Origin: Fictibacillus marinisediminis
Lineage (GTDB): Bacteria > Bacillota > Bacilli > Bacillales > Fictibacillaceae
Length of the DNA: 64,000 nucleotides
NCBI RefSeq assembly: GCF_023149135.1
Contig: NZ_JAIWJX010000004.1
Span: forward strand, 124,001-188,000
Direction: 5' to 3'
In this document: piece after piece, positions 17,976 to 27,102 of the stretch
How the letters are laid out: each line of letters begins with the position of its first letter
How positions within the stretch are numbered: the first letter of the stretch is position 1
Translations under genes and position numbers: made by a program
Notes under the pieces: generated by a model
Database searches by the model: none
What the model saw: the letters and a program-made list of their open reading frames with translations, nothing else
Told to the model about the DNA's origin: nothing

Positions 17976-19181
17976 ATGCATTTAAAAGTAGGTAATGACA
18001 ATGGGAATTCTGAACAAGATATCATCATTGAGGGAGAGTTATTTAAACAACCAAATGTGTATTCTCTGGTTTTAAAAGCACCTTGGAGTGATGATACTAA
18101 GCCGGAAAGTTTAATCCCAAATATCATGAAAAATTTAGTTGTAAGTATTGAGTCACCAGCTACTTCAATGAGCAGCGCAACATATTACATAGGTGAGTTC
18201 GCATTAAAAAGCGGAGAGCCATTAACCACATTTAACGTGGGAATTGAGAAAAAACATACTTCAGATCTTCCGATTATCAATACTTTAGGTGTAATTGCCG
18301 GGTATGCAGTAAAAAGAACATATGAGGAAGATAAACAAATTCCAGAAGTGATTAATTTGACTGTTGATATGTCAACGGCTTTACCAATTGATGATTGGGA
18401 TAGAGATACATCACAAACATTCATTGATCGTTTCACTAAAGGGGAGCATAGAGTTTCTGTTTATTTAGGAAGTACAAGCGTATTAGTCCGAATTAAATTT
18501 GAAGCAATCTACGTTATGCCAGAGGGAACACCTGTTATTTTTGCTTTACAGAAGAACTTTAAAGATGAAGGAAACGTGTGGAGAAGCGATTCGATTTTTG
18601 AAGACTTTAATAAAAAATATGATGTAGCAATCGATGGATCATATTTTAAAAATATTAAAGCCGCACACGTGGATATCGGGGATGGCACTACTGACTTGCC
18701 GATTACAGAAGGGTTAAAGTTCCTTACAACCTATAAAAAAGGAATTAATAAAGGAGTAGGGCACGCTATTCAAACTGCAATTTCTCCGTTTGAAAAAGAT
18801 ACCGGCCTTATTAATATCGAGAGACAAGAGTATTCAGAGATTTTAAAGGATAAAAAACATAAGTACCATCAGGATGCAACAAAGTATTTCATGATCGGTA
18901 AGATACAACAATCTAAAGAAATTGCTGGAGAATTATTGAAGCAGTTGAACAAAGTAAGAAACGATGTTGATGTAATCCTTGTGTACGGAGGTGGAAGCAT
19001 AGCCATGCGTGACGCTCTGTATAACATTTTAGAGCAAACAGCTGAGGGAGCTCGTACAAAATTATTTTATGTTCCCCAAGAACATGCAGTTACACTAAAC
19101 GCAGAAGGACTGTACTTGTTTGTAACCAGTAAGATCTTTGCAAACTATAAGAAGCAACTAAAGGAAAAAGTTAAGAATTAA
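17976..19181 (+). CDS. parM: ParM-like actin-family partition ATPase
   Basis: 401 residues. The opening 'KVGNDNGNSEQDIIIEG' matches the phosphate-1 loop (DxGN) of plasmid actins from Bacillus. 'AAHVDIGDGTTDLPITEG' is phosphate-2 and 'VILVYGGGSIAMRDAL' the adenosine loop. Such proteins polymerise into filaments that push plasmid copies apart. GGGGAGG lies 7 nt before the chosen ATG; an upstream ATG at 17937 would lie inside the leader. It is followed 14 nt later by a ParR-like gene and preceded by the tandem repeats. Confidence 0.85.
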   Translation: MHLKVGNDNGNSEQDIIIEGELFKQPNVYSLVLKAPWSDDTKPESLIPNIMKNLVVSIESPATSMSSATYYIGEFALKSGEPLTTFNVGIEKKHTSDLPIINTLGVIAGYAVKRTYEEDKQIPEVINLTVDMSTALPIDDWDRDTSQTFIDRFTKGEHRVSVYLGSTSVLVRIKFEAIYVMPEGTPVIFALQKNFKDEGNVWRSDSIFEDFNKKYDVAIDGSYFKNIKAAHVDIGDGTTDLPITEGLKFLTTYKKGINKGVGHAIQTAISPFEKDTGLINIERQEYSEILKDKKHKYHQDATKYFMIGKIQQSKEIAGELLKQLNKVRNDVDVILVYGGGSIAMRDALYNILEQTAEGARTKLFYVPQEHAVTLNAEGLYLFVTSKIFANYKKQLKEKVKN

Positions 19182-19195
19182 GAAAAGGGGGAGTA

Positions 19196-19726
19196 GTGTT
19201 GTCTAAGAAAGTAAGAAAGCCTAAGGAAGCGGGAGGCATTGTTACCTGGAAACTCAAACAAAATGAACCCCAACTTATTCTTGACTGGCTAAATCAACAA
19301 GACAATGTAATGGACTCCCTACGGTTCCTGGTAGAACAAGAGATTGTTACAAATGGGATTAGGAATATGCAATTGCATATTCCTTCATCCCGATCTCTAG
19401 AACATTACAATGTCAGTGAACAAATACCAAATGCTTATATCTCTAAACCTCAAGAAGGTATGAGAAAAGAAGGTAAAGAGCCAATTCAAGAGAGAGGTAC
19501 TGAAGAACCGGCACGCGAGGTTGCAGCACCAAAAGATGAAAGGCCAGAAGAATCACACAGTAAAATGACTAGCAACAAAGAACCAAAACCAATTGAAACT
19601 TTACCCCAAGTTAAAAAGCAAGATACTGAACAACCAGAACCCGTTGTACTAACTAAAGAAAAAGAGACCGCTAAAACAGAAGAGGACGGACCGTCCTTTG
19701 ATGAAGAGAGCTGGTTAGATTTTTAA
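19196..19726 (+). CDS. parR: ParR-like centromere-binding adaptor
   Basis: 176 residues: an N-terminal region of ribbon-helix-helix type (VTWKLKQNEPQLILDWLNQQ, MDSLRFLVEQEIVTNG), then a disordered, Pro/Glu/Lys-rich tail ending in 'SFDEESWLDF', which fits the C-terminal peptide with which ParR contacts ParM filaments. A GTG (19196) or TTG (19199) start follows AGGGGGA. It is the second gene of the parM operon and a terminator follows. Confidence 0.7.
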   Translation: MLSKKVRKPKEAGGIVTWKLKQNEPQLILDWLNQQDNVMDSLRFLVEQEIVTNGIRNMQLHIPSSRSLEHYNVSEQIPNAYISKPQEGMRKEGKEPIQERGTEEPAREVAAPKDERPEESHSKMTSNKEPKPIETLPQVKKQDTEQPEPVVLTKEKETAKTEEDGPSFDEESWLDF

Positions 19727-19727
19727 C

Positions 19728-19760
19728 AAAGTCCAATCTTAAATGATTTGGGCTTTTTAT
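19728..19760 (+). terminator. Terminator of the parMR operon
   Basis: AAAGTCC.ATC...GAT.GGGCTTTTT stem with T-tail just after the ParR-like stop. Confidence 0.7.
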
Positions 19761-19859
19761 TATATAGGGGACGGACTAAGTAAATAAATGACGTACAGTA
19801 CGCCTTTATCACACATCTAAAAGAGATTAAAGACTAATCTGTTCCCGAATGTCAGGGGA

Positions 19860-20471
19860 TTAAAGATCTCTATCCATTCGATCTAATATTACTTTAATTG
19901 CATTAGCAAATTGGCCCGACTTAACTTTTTCAATAAAATCACAATAAAGAATGGTAAGCAGCTTTTCTACTGTAAAATCGTGTGATGGGTACTGTGTAGC
20001 AAGGTCTTGCAGTAATACTTCACCCCTTAAGATCAGCTTTCTTTTCGCTGCAAAACGTAATAAGATGGCATCCAGGGGTTTCTCTGTTGTTAATACATCA
20101 TAGGGTTCATCCTGAAGGGTAGTTAGGTTTGTTCTGTATTTGATAACTTTTTTAACAATAGGTTTGGTTGAATAGGTATTGCTCTCTGACAGTAGGCGGT
20201 AAACATCATTTAACTGTCTATGTCTAATTTCCTTTAAAAAATCTGTATATAACCAGCCTAATAAATGTATTGAAGTAAAATCTTCTTCCATCTCATCAGC
20301 TACGTCAGAGCAGAATATTTCACCCCGTAAATAGATTGATTTTGGAATCTCAACAGACAAGATAACATTTGTATTTTTCGTCATGCTGCTTAAGGCTTTG
20401 CGGATTAAGCTATTTTCATACATGTTTTGCATTTCTTGGCCGAGTATATTCTTTGCACTAAATTCCTTCAC
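19860..20471 (-). CDS. Hypothetical protein with internal duplication
   Basis: 203 residues. Two related halves: 'IYLRGEIFCSDVADEMEEDF' followed by 'LLGWLYTDFLKEIRHRQLNDVYRLL', and 'LILRGEVLLQDLATQYPSHDF' followed by 'LLTILYCDFIEKVKSGQFANAIKVIL'. The repeat is about 75 residues and I do not recognise it. GTG start overlapping the upstream gene by 14 nt, so the two are translationally coupled and probably interact. Confidence 0.6.
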   Translation of the reverse strand: MKEFSAKNILGQEMQNMYENSLIRKALSSMTKNTNVILSVEIPKSIYLRGEIFCSDVADEMEEDFTSIHLLGWLYTDFLKEIRHRQLNDVYRLLSESNTYSTKPIVKKVIKYRTNLTTLQDEPYDVLTTEKPLDAILLRFAAKRKLILRGEVLLQDLATQYPSHDFTVEKLLTILYCDFIEKVKSGQFANAIKVILDRMDRDL

Positions 20472-20877
20472 TTAAACTAACCTCGCTTTCGAACATTAGT
20501 TGGTTAAAAAAGATCCTGTGAGCCGCTTTTCTTACACTACAATCCCACTCAATTGCTAATTTGAAAATCTGATTATAAATTTCCTTCTGAACTTTGGCAT
20601 GAACGATTATTTCAGAATCCTCATAACGGAACTGTTGAAAATTGCAATGACGAAGCCCTTTAGTCAAAATTGTGGTTCCAATATACGTTAATGATTTGTT
20701 TTGTTTATTTCCTAATAATCTAAGCCTTCCTTTAAGTTCATGGCTTATAGGAATTCTGATATCATGCTTGGCATCTATTCGCTTTTTCCTTTTTTGTGTT
20801 GGAGGTTGATCTAGCTGCTGAGAATTTCTTAATACCGGGCGAGTGGTTTTAAACATCGGATTCAAACTGCTGGACAT
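20458..20877 (-). CDS. Small basic protein with RHH-like segments
   Basis: 139 residues. A basic N-terminus (QKRKKRIDAKHDIRI) is followed by two segments resembling ribbon-helix-helix units: 'RIPISHELKGRLRLLGNKQN' and 'IIVHAKVQKEIYNQIFKLAI'. GGGGGAA precedes the ATG by 5 nt. With its partner it sits beside the candidate oriT; accessory DNA-binding proteins of relaxosomes look like this. Function inferred from fold and place only. Confidence 0.5.
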   Translation of the reverse strand: MSSSLNPMFKTTRPVLRNSQQLDQPPTQKRKKRIDAKHDIRIPISHELKGRLRLLGNKQNKSLTYIGTTILTKGLRHCNFQQFRYEDSEIIVHAKVQKEIYNQIFKLAIEWDCSVRKAAHRIFFNQLMFESEVSLSEGI

Positions 20878-21033
20878 ATACTTCCCCCTTAATTCTGGTT
20901 TTCAATTGAGGATTATCTCTGGGTTGGTTGGTCAGTTGGTCATAAAAATATATGAAGGGAGGGGGGCTTGTATGTATAAATCATGTAAACCTGGAGAGGA
21001 TGTGATTAACGATTAAAGGTAGGAGTGAGGGAA

Positions 21034-21144
21034 ATGAGCAACACAAAATCTGGAGTGAACAAGAAGGATCTAAAAAGCTTTGGCCAAAAGGCTAAAAAAA
21101 GCAATGCATTTAAAGAAATAAAAACATCAATAAAAGGTAAGTAA
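21034..21144 (+). CDS. 36-residue basic peptide
   Basis: ATG with GAGGG 4 nt upstream. The product is Lys/Ser/Asn-rich (KSGVNKKDLKSFGQKAKKSN), ends KTSIKGK and carries about 11 Lys. No family known to me. Could be a small nucleic-acid-binding or regulatory peptide. Confidence 0.4.
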   Translation: MSNTKSGVNKKDLKSFGQKAKKSNAFKEIKTSIKGK

Positions 21145-21605
21145 AAGGTATACCTTGTATATATATATTTTTATGGTTGATATTATATAAATCTTTTATT
21201 GACCAAAGGTATATATCTACCATAAACAAATGAATAAAAAAGAACAGAATTACTTCAATCCACAGTTTTAAAGTTTAACTTTAAATGTACTGGAAATCGA
21301 ACTCATACTCGGGTATGAAATACCAATCTCGAATAATAAATGAAAGCACGGGCCGACATAGTTAAAGTATGTCGGTCCGTGTGTGTCACTCCGACCGACA
21401 CACTATGTTGTATGAAGTTCCTTATCAATACTGTAAAAAATGAAGTCTTATGTTATTATTAAAAGCTCAACTTTTACTAGTTCGGCGTAGTGTAAAATAA
21501 GCATTTTTAAATACTGTAAAAAAAGACTATTTTCATGAAAAGAGAACGACCGTCTTTAAGAAAATAAGAGTCGACTAAATAACTCCTTAAAGGTGTGTTT
21601 TTATT
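21145..21605. other. Gene-free region with inverted repeats, candidate oriT
   Basis: About 460 bp without a credible gene, between small DNA-binding-like genes and the replication-relaxation/VirD4 genes. It contains a long inverted repeat (ACGGGCCGACATA-gttaaag-TATGTCGGTCCGT, 21348-21380), a second one in direct continuation (GTGTGTC...GACACAC), CATAC-tcg-GGTATG at about 21310, and two direct copies of ATACTGTAAAAAA (about 21433 and 21514). No T-run follows the long stem, so it is not a simple terminator. Origins of transfer have this look, but no nick motif can be proven here. Confidence 0.45.
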
Positions 21606-21608
21606 AAA

Positions 21609-21636
21609 TTGACACTCTTTTAAAACTGTTTATAAT
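21609..21636 (+). promoter_or_regulatory. Strong sigma-A-type promoter of the transfer operon
   Basis: TTGACA (21609) and TATAAT (21631) with a 16-bp spacer. It is followed about 40 nt later by a U-tailed hairpin, so transcripts start and then face an attenuator. Confidence 0.75.
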
Positions 21637-21674
21637 TGGAATTGTAGAATTAAATAATGAGACTGAATGAATCA

Positions 21675-21714
21675 GCGAGCGAATCCTTTCTAAAGGGTTT
21701 GTTCGCTTTTTTTT
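21675..21714 (+). terminator. Leader terminator/attenuator of the replication-relaxation gene
   Basis: GCGAGCGAATCCTTT/AAAGGGTTTGTTCGC (15 bp with wobbles) followed by T8, between the promoter at 21609 and the ribosome binding site at 21717. Confidence 0.75.
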
Positions 21715-21728
21715 GTTAGAGGGGGGTA

Positions 21729-23030
21729 ATTCTTATATTTTTAACGGTACGGAGTAGTAAGAGAGGGATACATTTCAAATCATCTGAATTAGAGCTTCTT
21801 GCCCATTTGGAACAGCACCGTTTACTTACTACCAAACAGATCACTCGTTATTTGCAAGCAAAGGAACCCTATCATACCGATTCGGTATTAAGACGTCTTC
21901 GCAAGTTTACAAAGTACAAAATCCTCATTAAATACCAACACACTTTTGCAGTAAGAGGATTTAATTTCTCATTTAATTATTACCGATTAGGTAAGAAAGG
22001 TGCAGAAATACTGGTTAGTGAGGGATATTTGCCAGTAGACTTTAATACCGGCTCTGTTGCTCTTGCTAAAAAAGGAAATCCTATTCATTATTTAGCAGCC
22101 CAAGAAATTGTAAGTCATACTCTTGAAAAAAATCACAATAAGTTTGCAATTGAATCGATAAATCCTTTTTATACCAAATATTTCGATTCAGATTATCCGC
22201 AGAAAAGTAAGTTGTTAGTTTCTCCGGACTGGATCTTAAAAAAGGACAATATGTATATCAATTTGGAAATCGATAACAACACTGAGACTCTGGGTGTTCT
22301 GGAAGAAAAGGTATCCAGGTATCTAAAACTGAACAAACAGGATCAAAACAAACATACAGTAATGATTTGCTTTGTCGATGAATCTTTTCATACAACCAAG
22401 CGGCCACAGAAAAGAATCAAAAACTTAAAAAACAAATTATTAAAGGGAGAAATAAGCGCGAATTTGAACTGTCTAATACTCCCTTTGGAGAGGTCTTATA
22501 GCAGGCCATATCAGCTAATGAATGATTTGCCATTTGATTCATCTAATCGAAGAATGTACATGGAAGAAGTGCTTTTGGAAACACTTAAGAGGCAGAGCAA
22601 GGTTCACTATCCATTTGAATGTGATCAGTTGGCGGATGAGGAACAAATATTGTCCTACATAGAAAAGGAATATGGAGCTCGTCCCGATCTCCTGTATAAA
22701 GAAATCACAGCACAGGGAGTAAGGATATATCGAATGGGGATGATGATGCGCGAGGGAGATATTTATTGCCTCTATAAATTAAAATTGTTCTCCAGGCTAA
22801 TAAATGAGAATAGTTTTTTGGACCACTTAGGAATAAAGATTGCGGGTATGTATGCTTGTTATTCTACGAAAGACGAATTATTGCATGATATTTTAGGTGA
22901 CCCGCTTCCCTTTGTTGAATTTACTGCGCTTGAAGAAATTAGCTCTTGGAACAACCCCCCAAAGTTTTATACTTACAACGCTAATAAAGAAATGGAGGGG
23001 TTTGTGTATGAACGAAAAGTTAAAACGTAA
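21729..23030 (+). CDS. Replication-relaxation family protein (winged helix plus nuclease-like domain)
   Basis: The protein opens with a winged helix (SELELLAHLEQHRLLTTKQI), then 'SVLRRLRKFTKYKIL' and 'YRLGKKGAEIL', as in the replication-relaxation family of plasmid proteins. The middle has a restriction-endonuclease-like core (SPDWILKKDNMYINLEIDNN). Family members are tied to plasmid relaxation or transfer. Coding clearly continues upstream of the first standard start (TTG, 21807) back to AGAGGGGGG at 21719-21726, where no ATG/GTG/TTG exists in frame. ATT at 21729 or ATA at 21735 are the only candidates. The VirD4 gene overlaps its end by 23 nt. Confidence 0.7.
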   Translation: MLIFLTVRSSKRGIHFKSSELELLAHLEQHRLLTTKQITRYLQAKEPYHTDSVLRRLRKFTKYKILIKYQHTFAVRGFNFSFNYYRLGKKGAEILVSEGYLPVDFNTGSVALAKKGNPIHYLAAQEIVSHTLEKNHNKFAIESINPFYTKYFDSDYPQKSKLLVSPDWILKKDNMYINLEIDNNTETLGVLEEKVSRYLKLNKQDQNKHTVMICFVDESFHTTKRPQKRIKNLKNKLLKGEISANLNCLILPLERSYSRPYQLMNDLPFDSSNRRMYMEEVLLETLKRQSKVHYPFECDQLADEEQILSYIEKEYGARPDLLYKEITAQGVRIYRMGMMMREGDIYCLYKLKLFSRLINENSFLDHLGIKIAGMYACYSTKDELLHDILGDPLPFVEFTALEEISSWNNPPKFYTYNANKEMEGFVYERKVKT

Positions 23031-25776
23031 CGCTCCTTTGCTCGTCATTACTATGCTTTTTGCAATATCAGTCTGGTTTTTATTGAGAGCAATGATTAAA
23101 TATATCCTTCTATTTATGATTCCACAAAATGACTCAATGCCAATACTCCCGCTAATAGGGAACGCTGCTAAAAGATCGCTTGTTGAACTCATAGTATCAA
23201 CGTTTCTATTTATCGCGGCATGGGCATTAGCAACCCGCATTACTCATTATCAAAAAATACTTTGGAGATGGATATTCTTAGTTAACATGGTGGCGGGTAT
23301 AACATTTCAATATGGATGGAATGCAACAGCACCGGTTTACTCAAAACTTCTTCCGTATTTCTTTGGGAATATGGAGCGAATTGAGGTTAATACATCTAGC
23401 TTTCTAACGCCAGAACTAGTTCAAGTGATTACAGGAAACGTAAGAAACCTCCAGCTACTTATACTGGCTTTACCAGGAATCGCAATTGGTATTGTCCTCC
23501 TTTGGCTAGGAAAAATGGTAAGCCAGCACCAAATGGATTTAATTGAACTATTTAAGGAATGGGAATATAAATCGGACAAATTAGGAAACTTCTTTCGACA
23601 GCAAGAGAAAGAGAAGTGGCCTGATGTTCAGTTAGGTAAAAGTGAAAGTAACGGAGAAATGGTAGTTTTAAAAGGGAAAGACAGAGCTCTGAATAAACTG
23701 ATTGTCGGAAGTATCGGTACTGGTAAAAGTGCTGCCTTAATGCTTCCGATGATCAATCAAGATTTACACCATATGACGCGAATGATCAACTCATTCAAAG
23801 CGGACCGTACAGAAGAGGATTATATTAGTCGAGTTCAAGGGATGCACTTAAACGGCATGTCCATTATTGATCCATCTAATGAGCTTTGTAAGGATGTTAT
23901 GCAGCTGGTAAAAGCTCACCAGATACCTGAAGAATCCGTTTTCTATATTGATCCGACGAATCCGCATACACCAAGTATAAATCCCATGATGGCCCCCGTG
24001 GATAAAGTAGCTGAGATATTTACGGAAGTTATCGCGGGATTAGGTGAATCTTCCGATTATTTCTTTGAACAAAGCCAGCGGGTTCACTTGAAGCATTACA
24101 TTTACCTATGTAAATTACATGAACCTGGAAAAGAAGTCACTTTTGATGATTTAATTGATATGTATAACGATCCGCAGCTCGTTTACCTTATGCATTTACA
24201 GTTAAAGAAGCAGCTGCCAACCAACATTTCAGAAATTGAGGATAGAGACGAACGTAATCATTGGAAGATTGTAAAAGGTATCTCTGATTGGTTCGAGGCA
24301 AGTATTGGAGTTGAGACAGTACGAAAAGGGCCAATGGAAGTCCCGCTCTTTATTGAAGATGAAAGCAGTCTATATTTTAAGGATCCAAAAGTATATGACA
24401 AGAAAGCAGAACATGTCGTGGGTTTGCGTAACATTCTAAACGACATGGCCGCGAATATCCTTTTACGTCGCGTCCTGTTCGGAAGATCAGACTTTGATTT
24501 TGATAAACATCTAGAGTACGGAGGAATCCTCCTTCTAAATACCGCTCTTGGTGAACTAAGCGCATTATCATCTGTTCTAGGTAAGTTTGTATTATTGTCT
24601 TTACAAAATGCCGTATTCAGAAGAACACCAAAAACATCAGCTTATCATCCCATCTACGTGGATGAATTCCCAGAGTACATTAACCGGCAATTCGCTAGTT
24701 TCCCGGCCCAAAGTCGTAAATATAAGGTTATCGTAACAGTTGCTACTCAAACCCTGGCTCAGTTGCAGCTTAAGTATGGAGCAGACTTTATGCAAACCTT
24801 ACTTGGTACGCTTAGAAACAAATTCGTTTACGGTGATGCGAACGAACATGACTCTAAGTTGTTTTCCTCCATCTTTGGAGAGAAGATTACGTATACGGAA
24901 GCGGAGTCTGAACAACAAGTATCTGCTCTCTTCGATTCACCGAGCAGAAGGGGAGGCAGCTCGTATACGCAGACTAAAGAAGCCATACTTTCTCAAAATG
25001 ATTTAATTTACTTAAAAGAGTTCCGATGCGCGGTGAAAATTGTTTCTGATAACCGCCCTATGCCAGTGCAAGTGATTAAGGCGAACTTTGTTCCTCAAGA
25101 AGAATTTGAGGAAGCTAAAGTGGAAGTCAACTACGAGGCTGGCCAACATTGGCTCTCTATCCGTAATGCCGGCTTACAAGGGGACCGGCAGCAAGATATC
25201 TTAATCGATCCTATACCAACAGAACAAGATATCATTGATGCCTGGATGATTGACACTTCTCTTGAGCAACAGCAAGAAGAGAAAAAGGAAGAGACTGTAG
25301 TTGAAGTGATTGACGGTAAAATTCAGATTCTACCATTACGTGACCCTGATCAAACCAAGCCAAGTAGCGAGATAAAAATCGGGGAAACAAAAGTAGTCAA
25401 AGGAAAGGCTCAAATAAACGATAATATGGTTCCATTGTTTAGGGTAGAAATAGAGGAATTTACTAGAGCTCCAGTGCATGTAGAGATAGAACAAGCCCCT
25501 GCAATCGAAGATGATCCTGTAGAGGACGATGATACTTTTGTTCCTGTATTTAATCCCAATTCAGTGATAAATGAGTCTGCTACTCGACACACGCACATGG
25601 ATCTCCAAGAAGAAGAGGATGAGGAAGAAGATATAGTTGATTTCTTTGTTGCAGCTAATCGATTAAAAAGTGATTTGTCCCAAAATGATGAGAAACAAGT
25701 TAGAAGAAGTGACCTTACAGGTTCAAAGAGTCATAGTATTGCTGAAGAATTAAGCAAGCATCTAGAAAATGATTAA
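23008..25776 (+). CDS. virD4: VirD4/TraG-type type IV coupling protein
   Basis: 922 residues. Four N-terminal membrane helices (about 12-35, 57-75, 84-100, 148-168), Walker A GSIGTGKS (234-241), Walker B IYVDEF (549-554), and 'FSSIFGEKITYTEAE' of the TraG/TraD ATPase. The last 170 residues are a disordered acidic tail. Coupling proteins dock the relaxosome to the secretion channel and pump DNA. The ATG has GGAGGGG 7 nt upstream; an earlier in-frame codon at 22897 lies inside the preceding gene. It is coupled to the replication-relaxation gene and followed by a terminator. Confidence 0.9.
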   Translation: MNEKLKRNAPLLVITMLFAISVWFLLRAMIKYILLFMIPQNDSMPILPLIGNAAKRSLVELIVSTFLFIAAWALATRITHYQKILWRWIFLVNMVAGITFQYGWNATAPVYSKLLPYFFGNMERIEVNTSSFLTPELVQVITGNVRNLQLLILALPGIAIGIVLLWLGKMVSQHQMDLIELFKEWEYKSDKLGNFFRQQEKEKWPDVQLGKSESNGEMVVLKGKDRALNKLIVGSIGTGKSAALMLPMINQDLHHMTRMINSFKADRTEEDYISRVQGMHLNGMSIIDPSNELCKDVMQLVKAHQIPEESVFYIDPTNPHTPSINPMMAPVDKVAEIFTEVIAGLGESSDYFFEQSQRVHLKHYIYLCKLHEPGKEVTFDDLIDMYNDPQLVYLMHLQLKKQLPTNISEIEDRDERNHWKIVKGISDWFEASIGVETVRKGPMEVPLFIEDESSLYFKDPKVYDKKAEHVVGLRNILNDMAANILLRRVLFGRSDFDFDKHLEYGGILLLNTALGELSALSSVLGKFVLLSLQNAVFRRTPKTSAYHPIYVDEFPEYINRQFASFPAQSRKYKVIVTVATQTLAQLQLKYGADFMQTLLGTLRNKFVYGDANEHDSKLFSSIFGEKITYTEAESEQQVSALFDSPSRRGGSSYTQTKEAILSQNDLIYLKEFRCAVKIVSDNRPMPVQVIKANFVPQEEFEEAKVEVNYEAGQHWLSIRNAGLQGDRQQDILIDPIPTEQDIIDAWMIDTSLEQQQEEKKEETVVEVIDGKIQILPLRDPDQTKPSSEIKIGETKVVKGKAQINDNMVPLFRVEIEEFTRAPVHVEIEQAPAIEDDPVEDDDTFVPVFNPNSVINESATRHTHMDLQEEEDEEEDIVDFFVAANRLKSDLSQNDEKQVRRSDLTGSKSHSIAEELSKHLEND

Positions 25777-25780
25777 CCAA

Positions 25781-25805
25781 AAAAGCGACAGTTGTCGCTC
25801 TTTTG
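25781..25805 (+). terminator. Terminator after virD4
   Basis: AAAAGCGACA/TGTCGCTCTTTT compact stem-loop with T-tail. Confidence 0.8.
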
Positions 25806-26036
25806 GTTTAGCTACTATTACAGCAAACTTATTAATCACTCTATTATCCTCCTTAACTGGTAAATATAGAGATTAACAATATTTTCTATTTTCACTATTG
25901 AGTCATTAAAAGTTCATATATTTAATGAAACGAGTAAGCAAATATTGAGATGATGTATAACATTATTTTTATATAGAATATTTTCACTAATTGGTATAGA
26001 ATTACAGTTGGATAATGACACAAGGGGGATAAAAAA

Positions 26037-26873
26037 TTGAATAAAATCAAGCAAACACTTGTAGCAGCAACCGTTTTAACTTCAATGCTAGTCTCAAGCA
26101 CGCCTACAACGGCAGCCACTAAAACTACATCCGTCCATTTTATTGATGTAGGGCAGGGGGATTCCAGCTACATAAAAACTGCAAATGGTGATGATATCAT
26201 CATTGACGGCGGGAATAAAGATGGCAGCGATGTAGTTGCTTATCTAAAAAAACAGAAGGTAAAAGATATTGAGGTGATGGTGGCCACTCATCCGGATGCC
26301 GATCATATTGGTGGCTTAGATGAAGTGTTAAAGGCTTTCAAAGTTAAATCGGTTTACGCTCCTAAGATCTCTCATACTACCATAGCCTATAAAGAATTCC
26401 TTACGGCCGTTAAGAAGGAAGGCGTAAAAATTAAAACCGCTTCAAAAGGAGTTAAGGTGTCGCTTAAGGGCGTTTCCGCTACATTCGTTGCTCCTGTTAA
26501 ATCCTACAGTAAGAGTGATTTAAATAACTGGAGTGCAGTTTTACGCTTAGTCCACGGGAAAAAATCCTTTTTGTTTACTGGTGACGCAGAATTTAAATCT
26601 GAAACAGATATGATCGCTTCTAAGCAAACCCTACAATCTACTGTTTTGAAAGTCGGACACCATGGAGCCAAAACGTCTACAAGCTCCGCCTTTGTGAAGG
26701 CTGTAAAGCCCCAATACGCGGTAATTAGTGTAGGAGCGAGGAATAACTATGGTCATCCAACAAAAGACGTACTGAACCGCTTAAAATCAGCTAAAATTTA
26801 TCGAACGGATCAGAAGGGTAGCATTGTGTTTACAACAAACGGATCCTCAATGTCTGTGAAAACCCAAAGGTAA
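26037..26873 (+). CDS. Secreted ComEC-like metallo-beta-lactamase-fold hydrolase
   Basis: 278 residues: signal peptide (1-27, cleaving near TTAAT), then a metallo-beta-lactamase domain of the ComEC/Rec2 C-terminal type. It has 'FIDVGQGDSSYI', the metal motif HPDADH (H85, D87, D89, H90), 'FTGDAE' and 'VGHHGAKTSTS'. In competence proteins this domain is thought to degrade the non-transported DNA strand. TTG start with AGGGGG 8 nt upstream. The DUF3006 gene overlaps its stop by 1 nt. Its place beside the DNA-transfer genes suggests extracellular nucleic-acid processing; activity is inferred. Confidence 0.85.
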   Translation: MNKIKQTLVAATVLTSMLVSSTPTTAATKTTSVHFIDVGQGDSSYIKTANGDDIIIDGGNKDGSDVVAYLKKQKVKDIEVMVATHPDADHIGGLDEVLKAFKVKSVYAPKISHTTIAYKEFLTAVKKEGVKIKTASKGVKVSLKGVSATFVAPVKSYSKSDLNNWSAVLRLVHGKKSFLFTGDAEFKSETDMIASKQTLQSTVLKVGHHGAKTSTSSAFVKAVKPQYAVISVGARNNYGHPTKDVLNRLKSAKIYRTDQKGSIVFTTNGSSMSVKTQR

Positions 26874-27094
26874 TGGCCGGGATTAAAGGGATAATAGATC
26901 GATTTGAAGGGGAGTACGTCGTTGTAGAAATCAATGGGTATACAAAAGACTATTTACGTTCTACATTTCCTAAACAGGCGAAACCCGGGGACGTTGTTTT
27001 TATTGAAAAGGATAAAGTAACGATTGATAATAATGAAACAGATAAGCTGCGGAAAGAAATTGAAGACTTAATGGATGATGTTTGGGATGATTGA
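26873..27094 (+). CDS. DUF3006 protein
   Basis: 73 residues with the DUF3006 pattern: 'GIIDRFEGEYVVVEING', a central basic strand and an acidic end ('RKEIEDLMDDVWDD'). DUF3006 genes regularly follow genes for secreted ComEC-like hydrolases. TAATG stop-start overlap indicates translational coupling. Biochemical role unknown. Confidence 0.8.
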   Translation: MAGIKGIIDRFEGEYVVVEINGYTKDYLRSTFPKQAKPGDVVFIEKDKVTIDNNETDKLRKEIEDLMDDVWDD

Positions 27095-27102
27095 TTAGCA
27101 AA

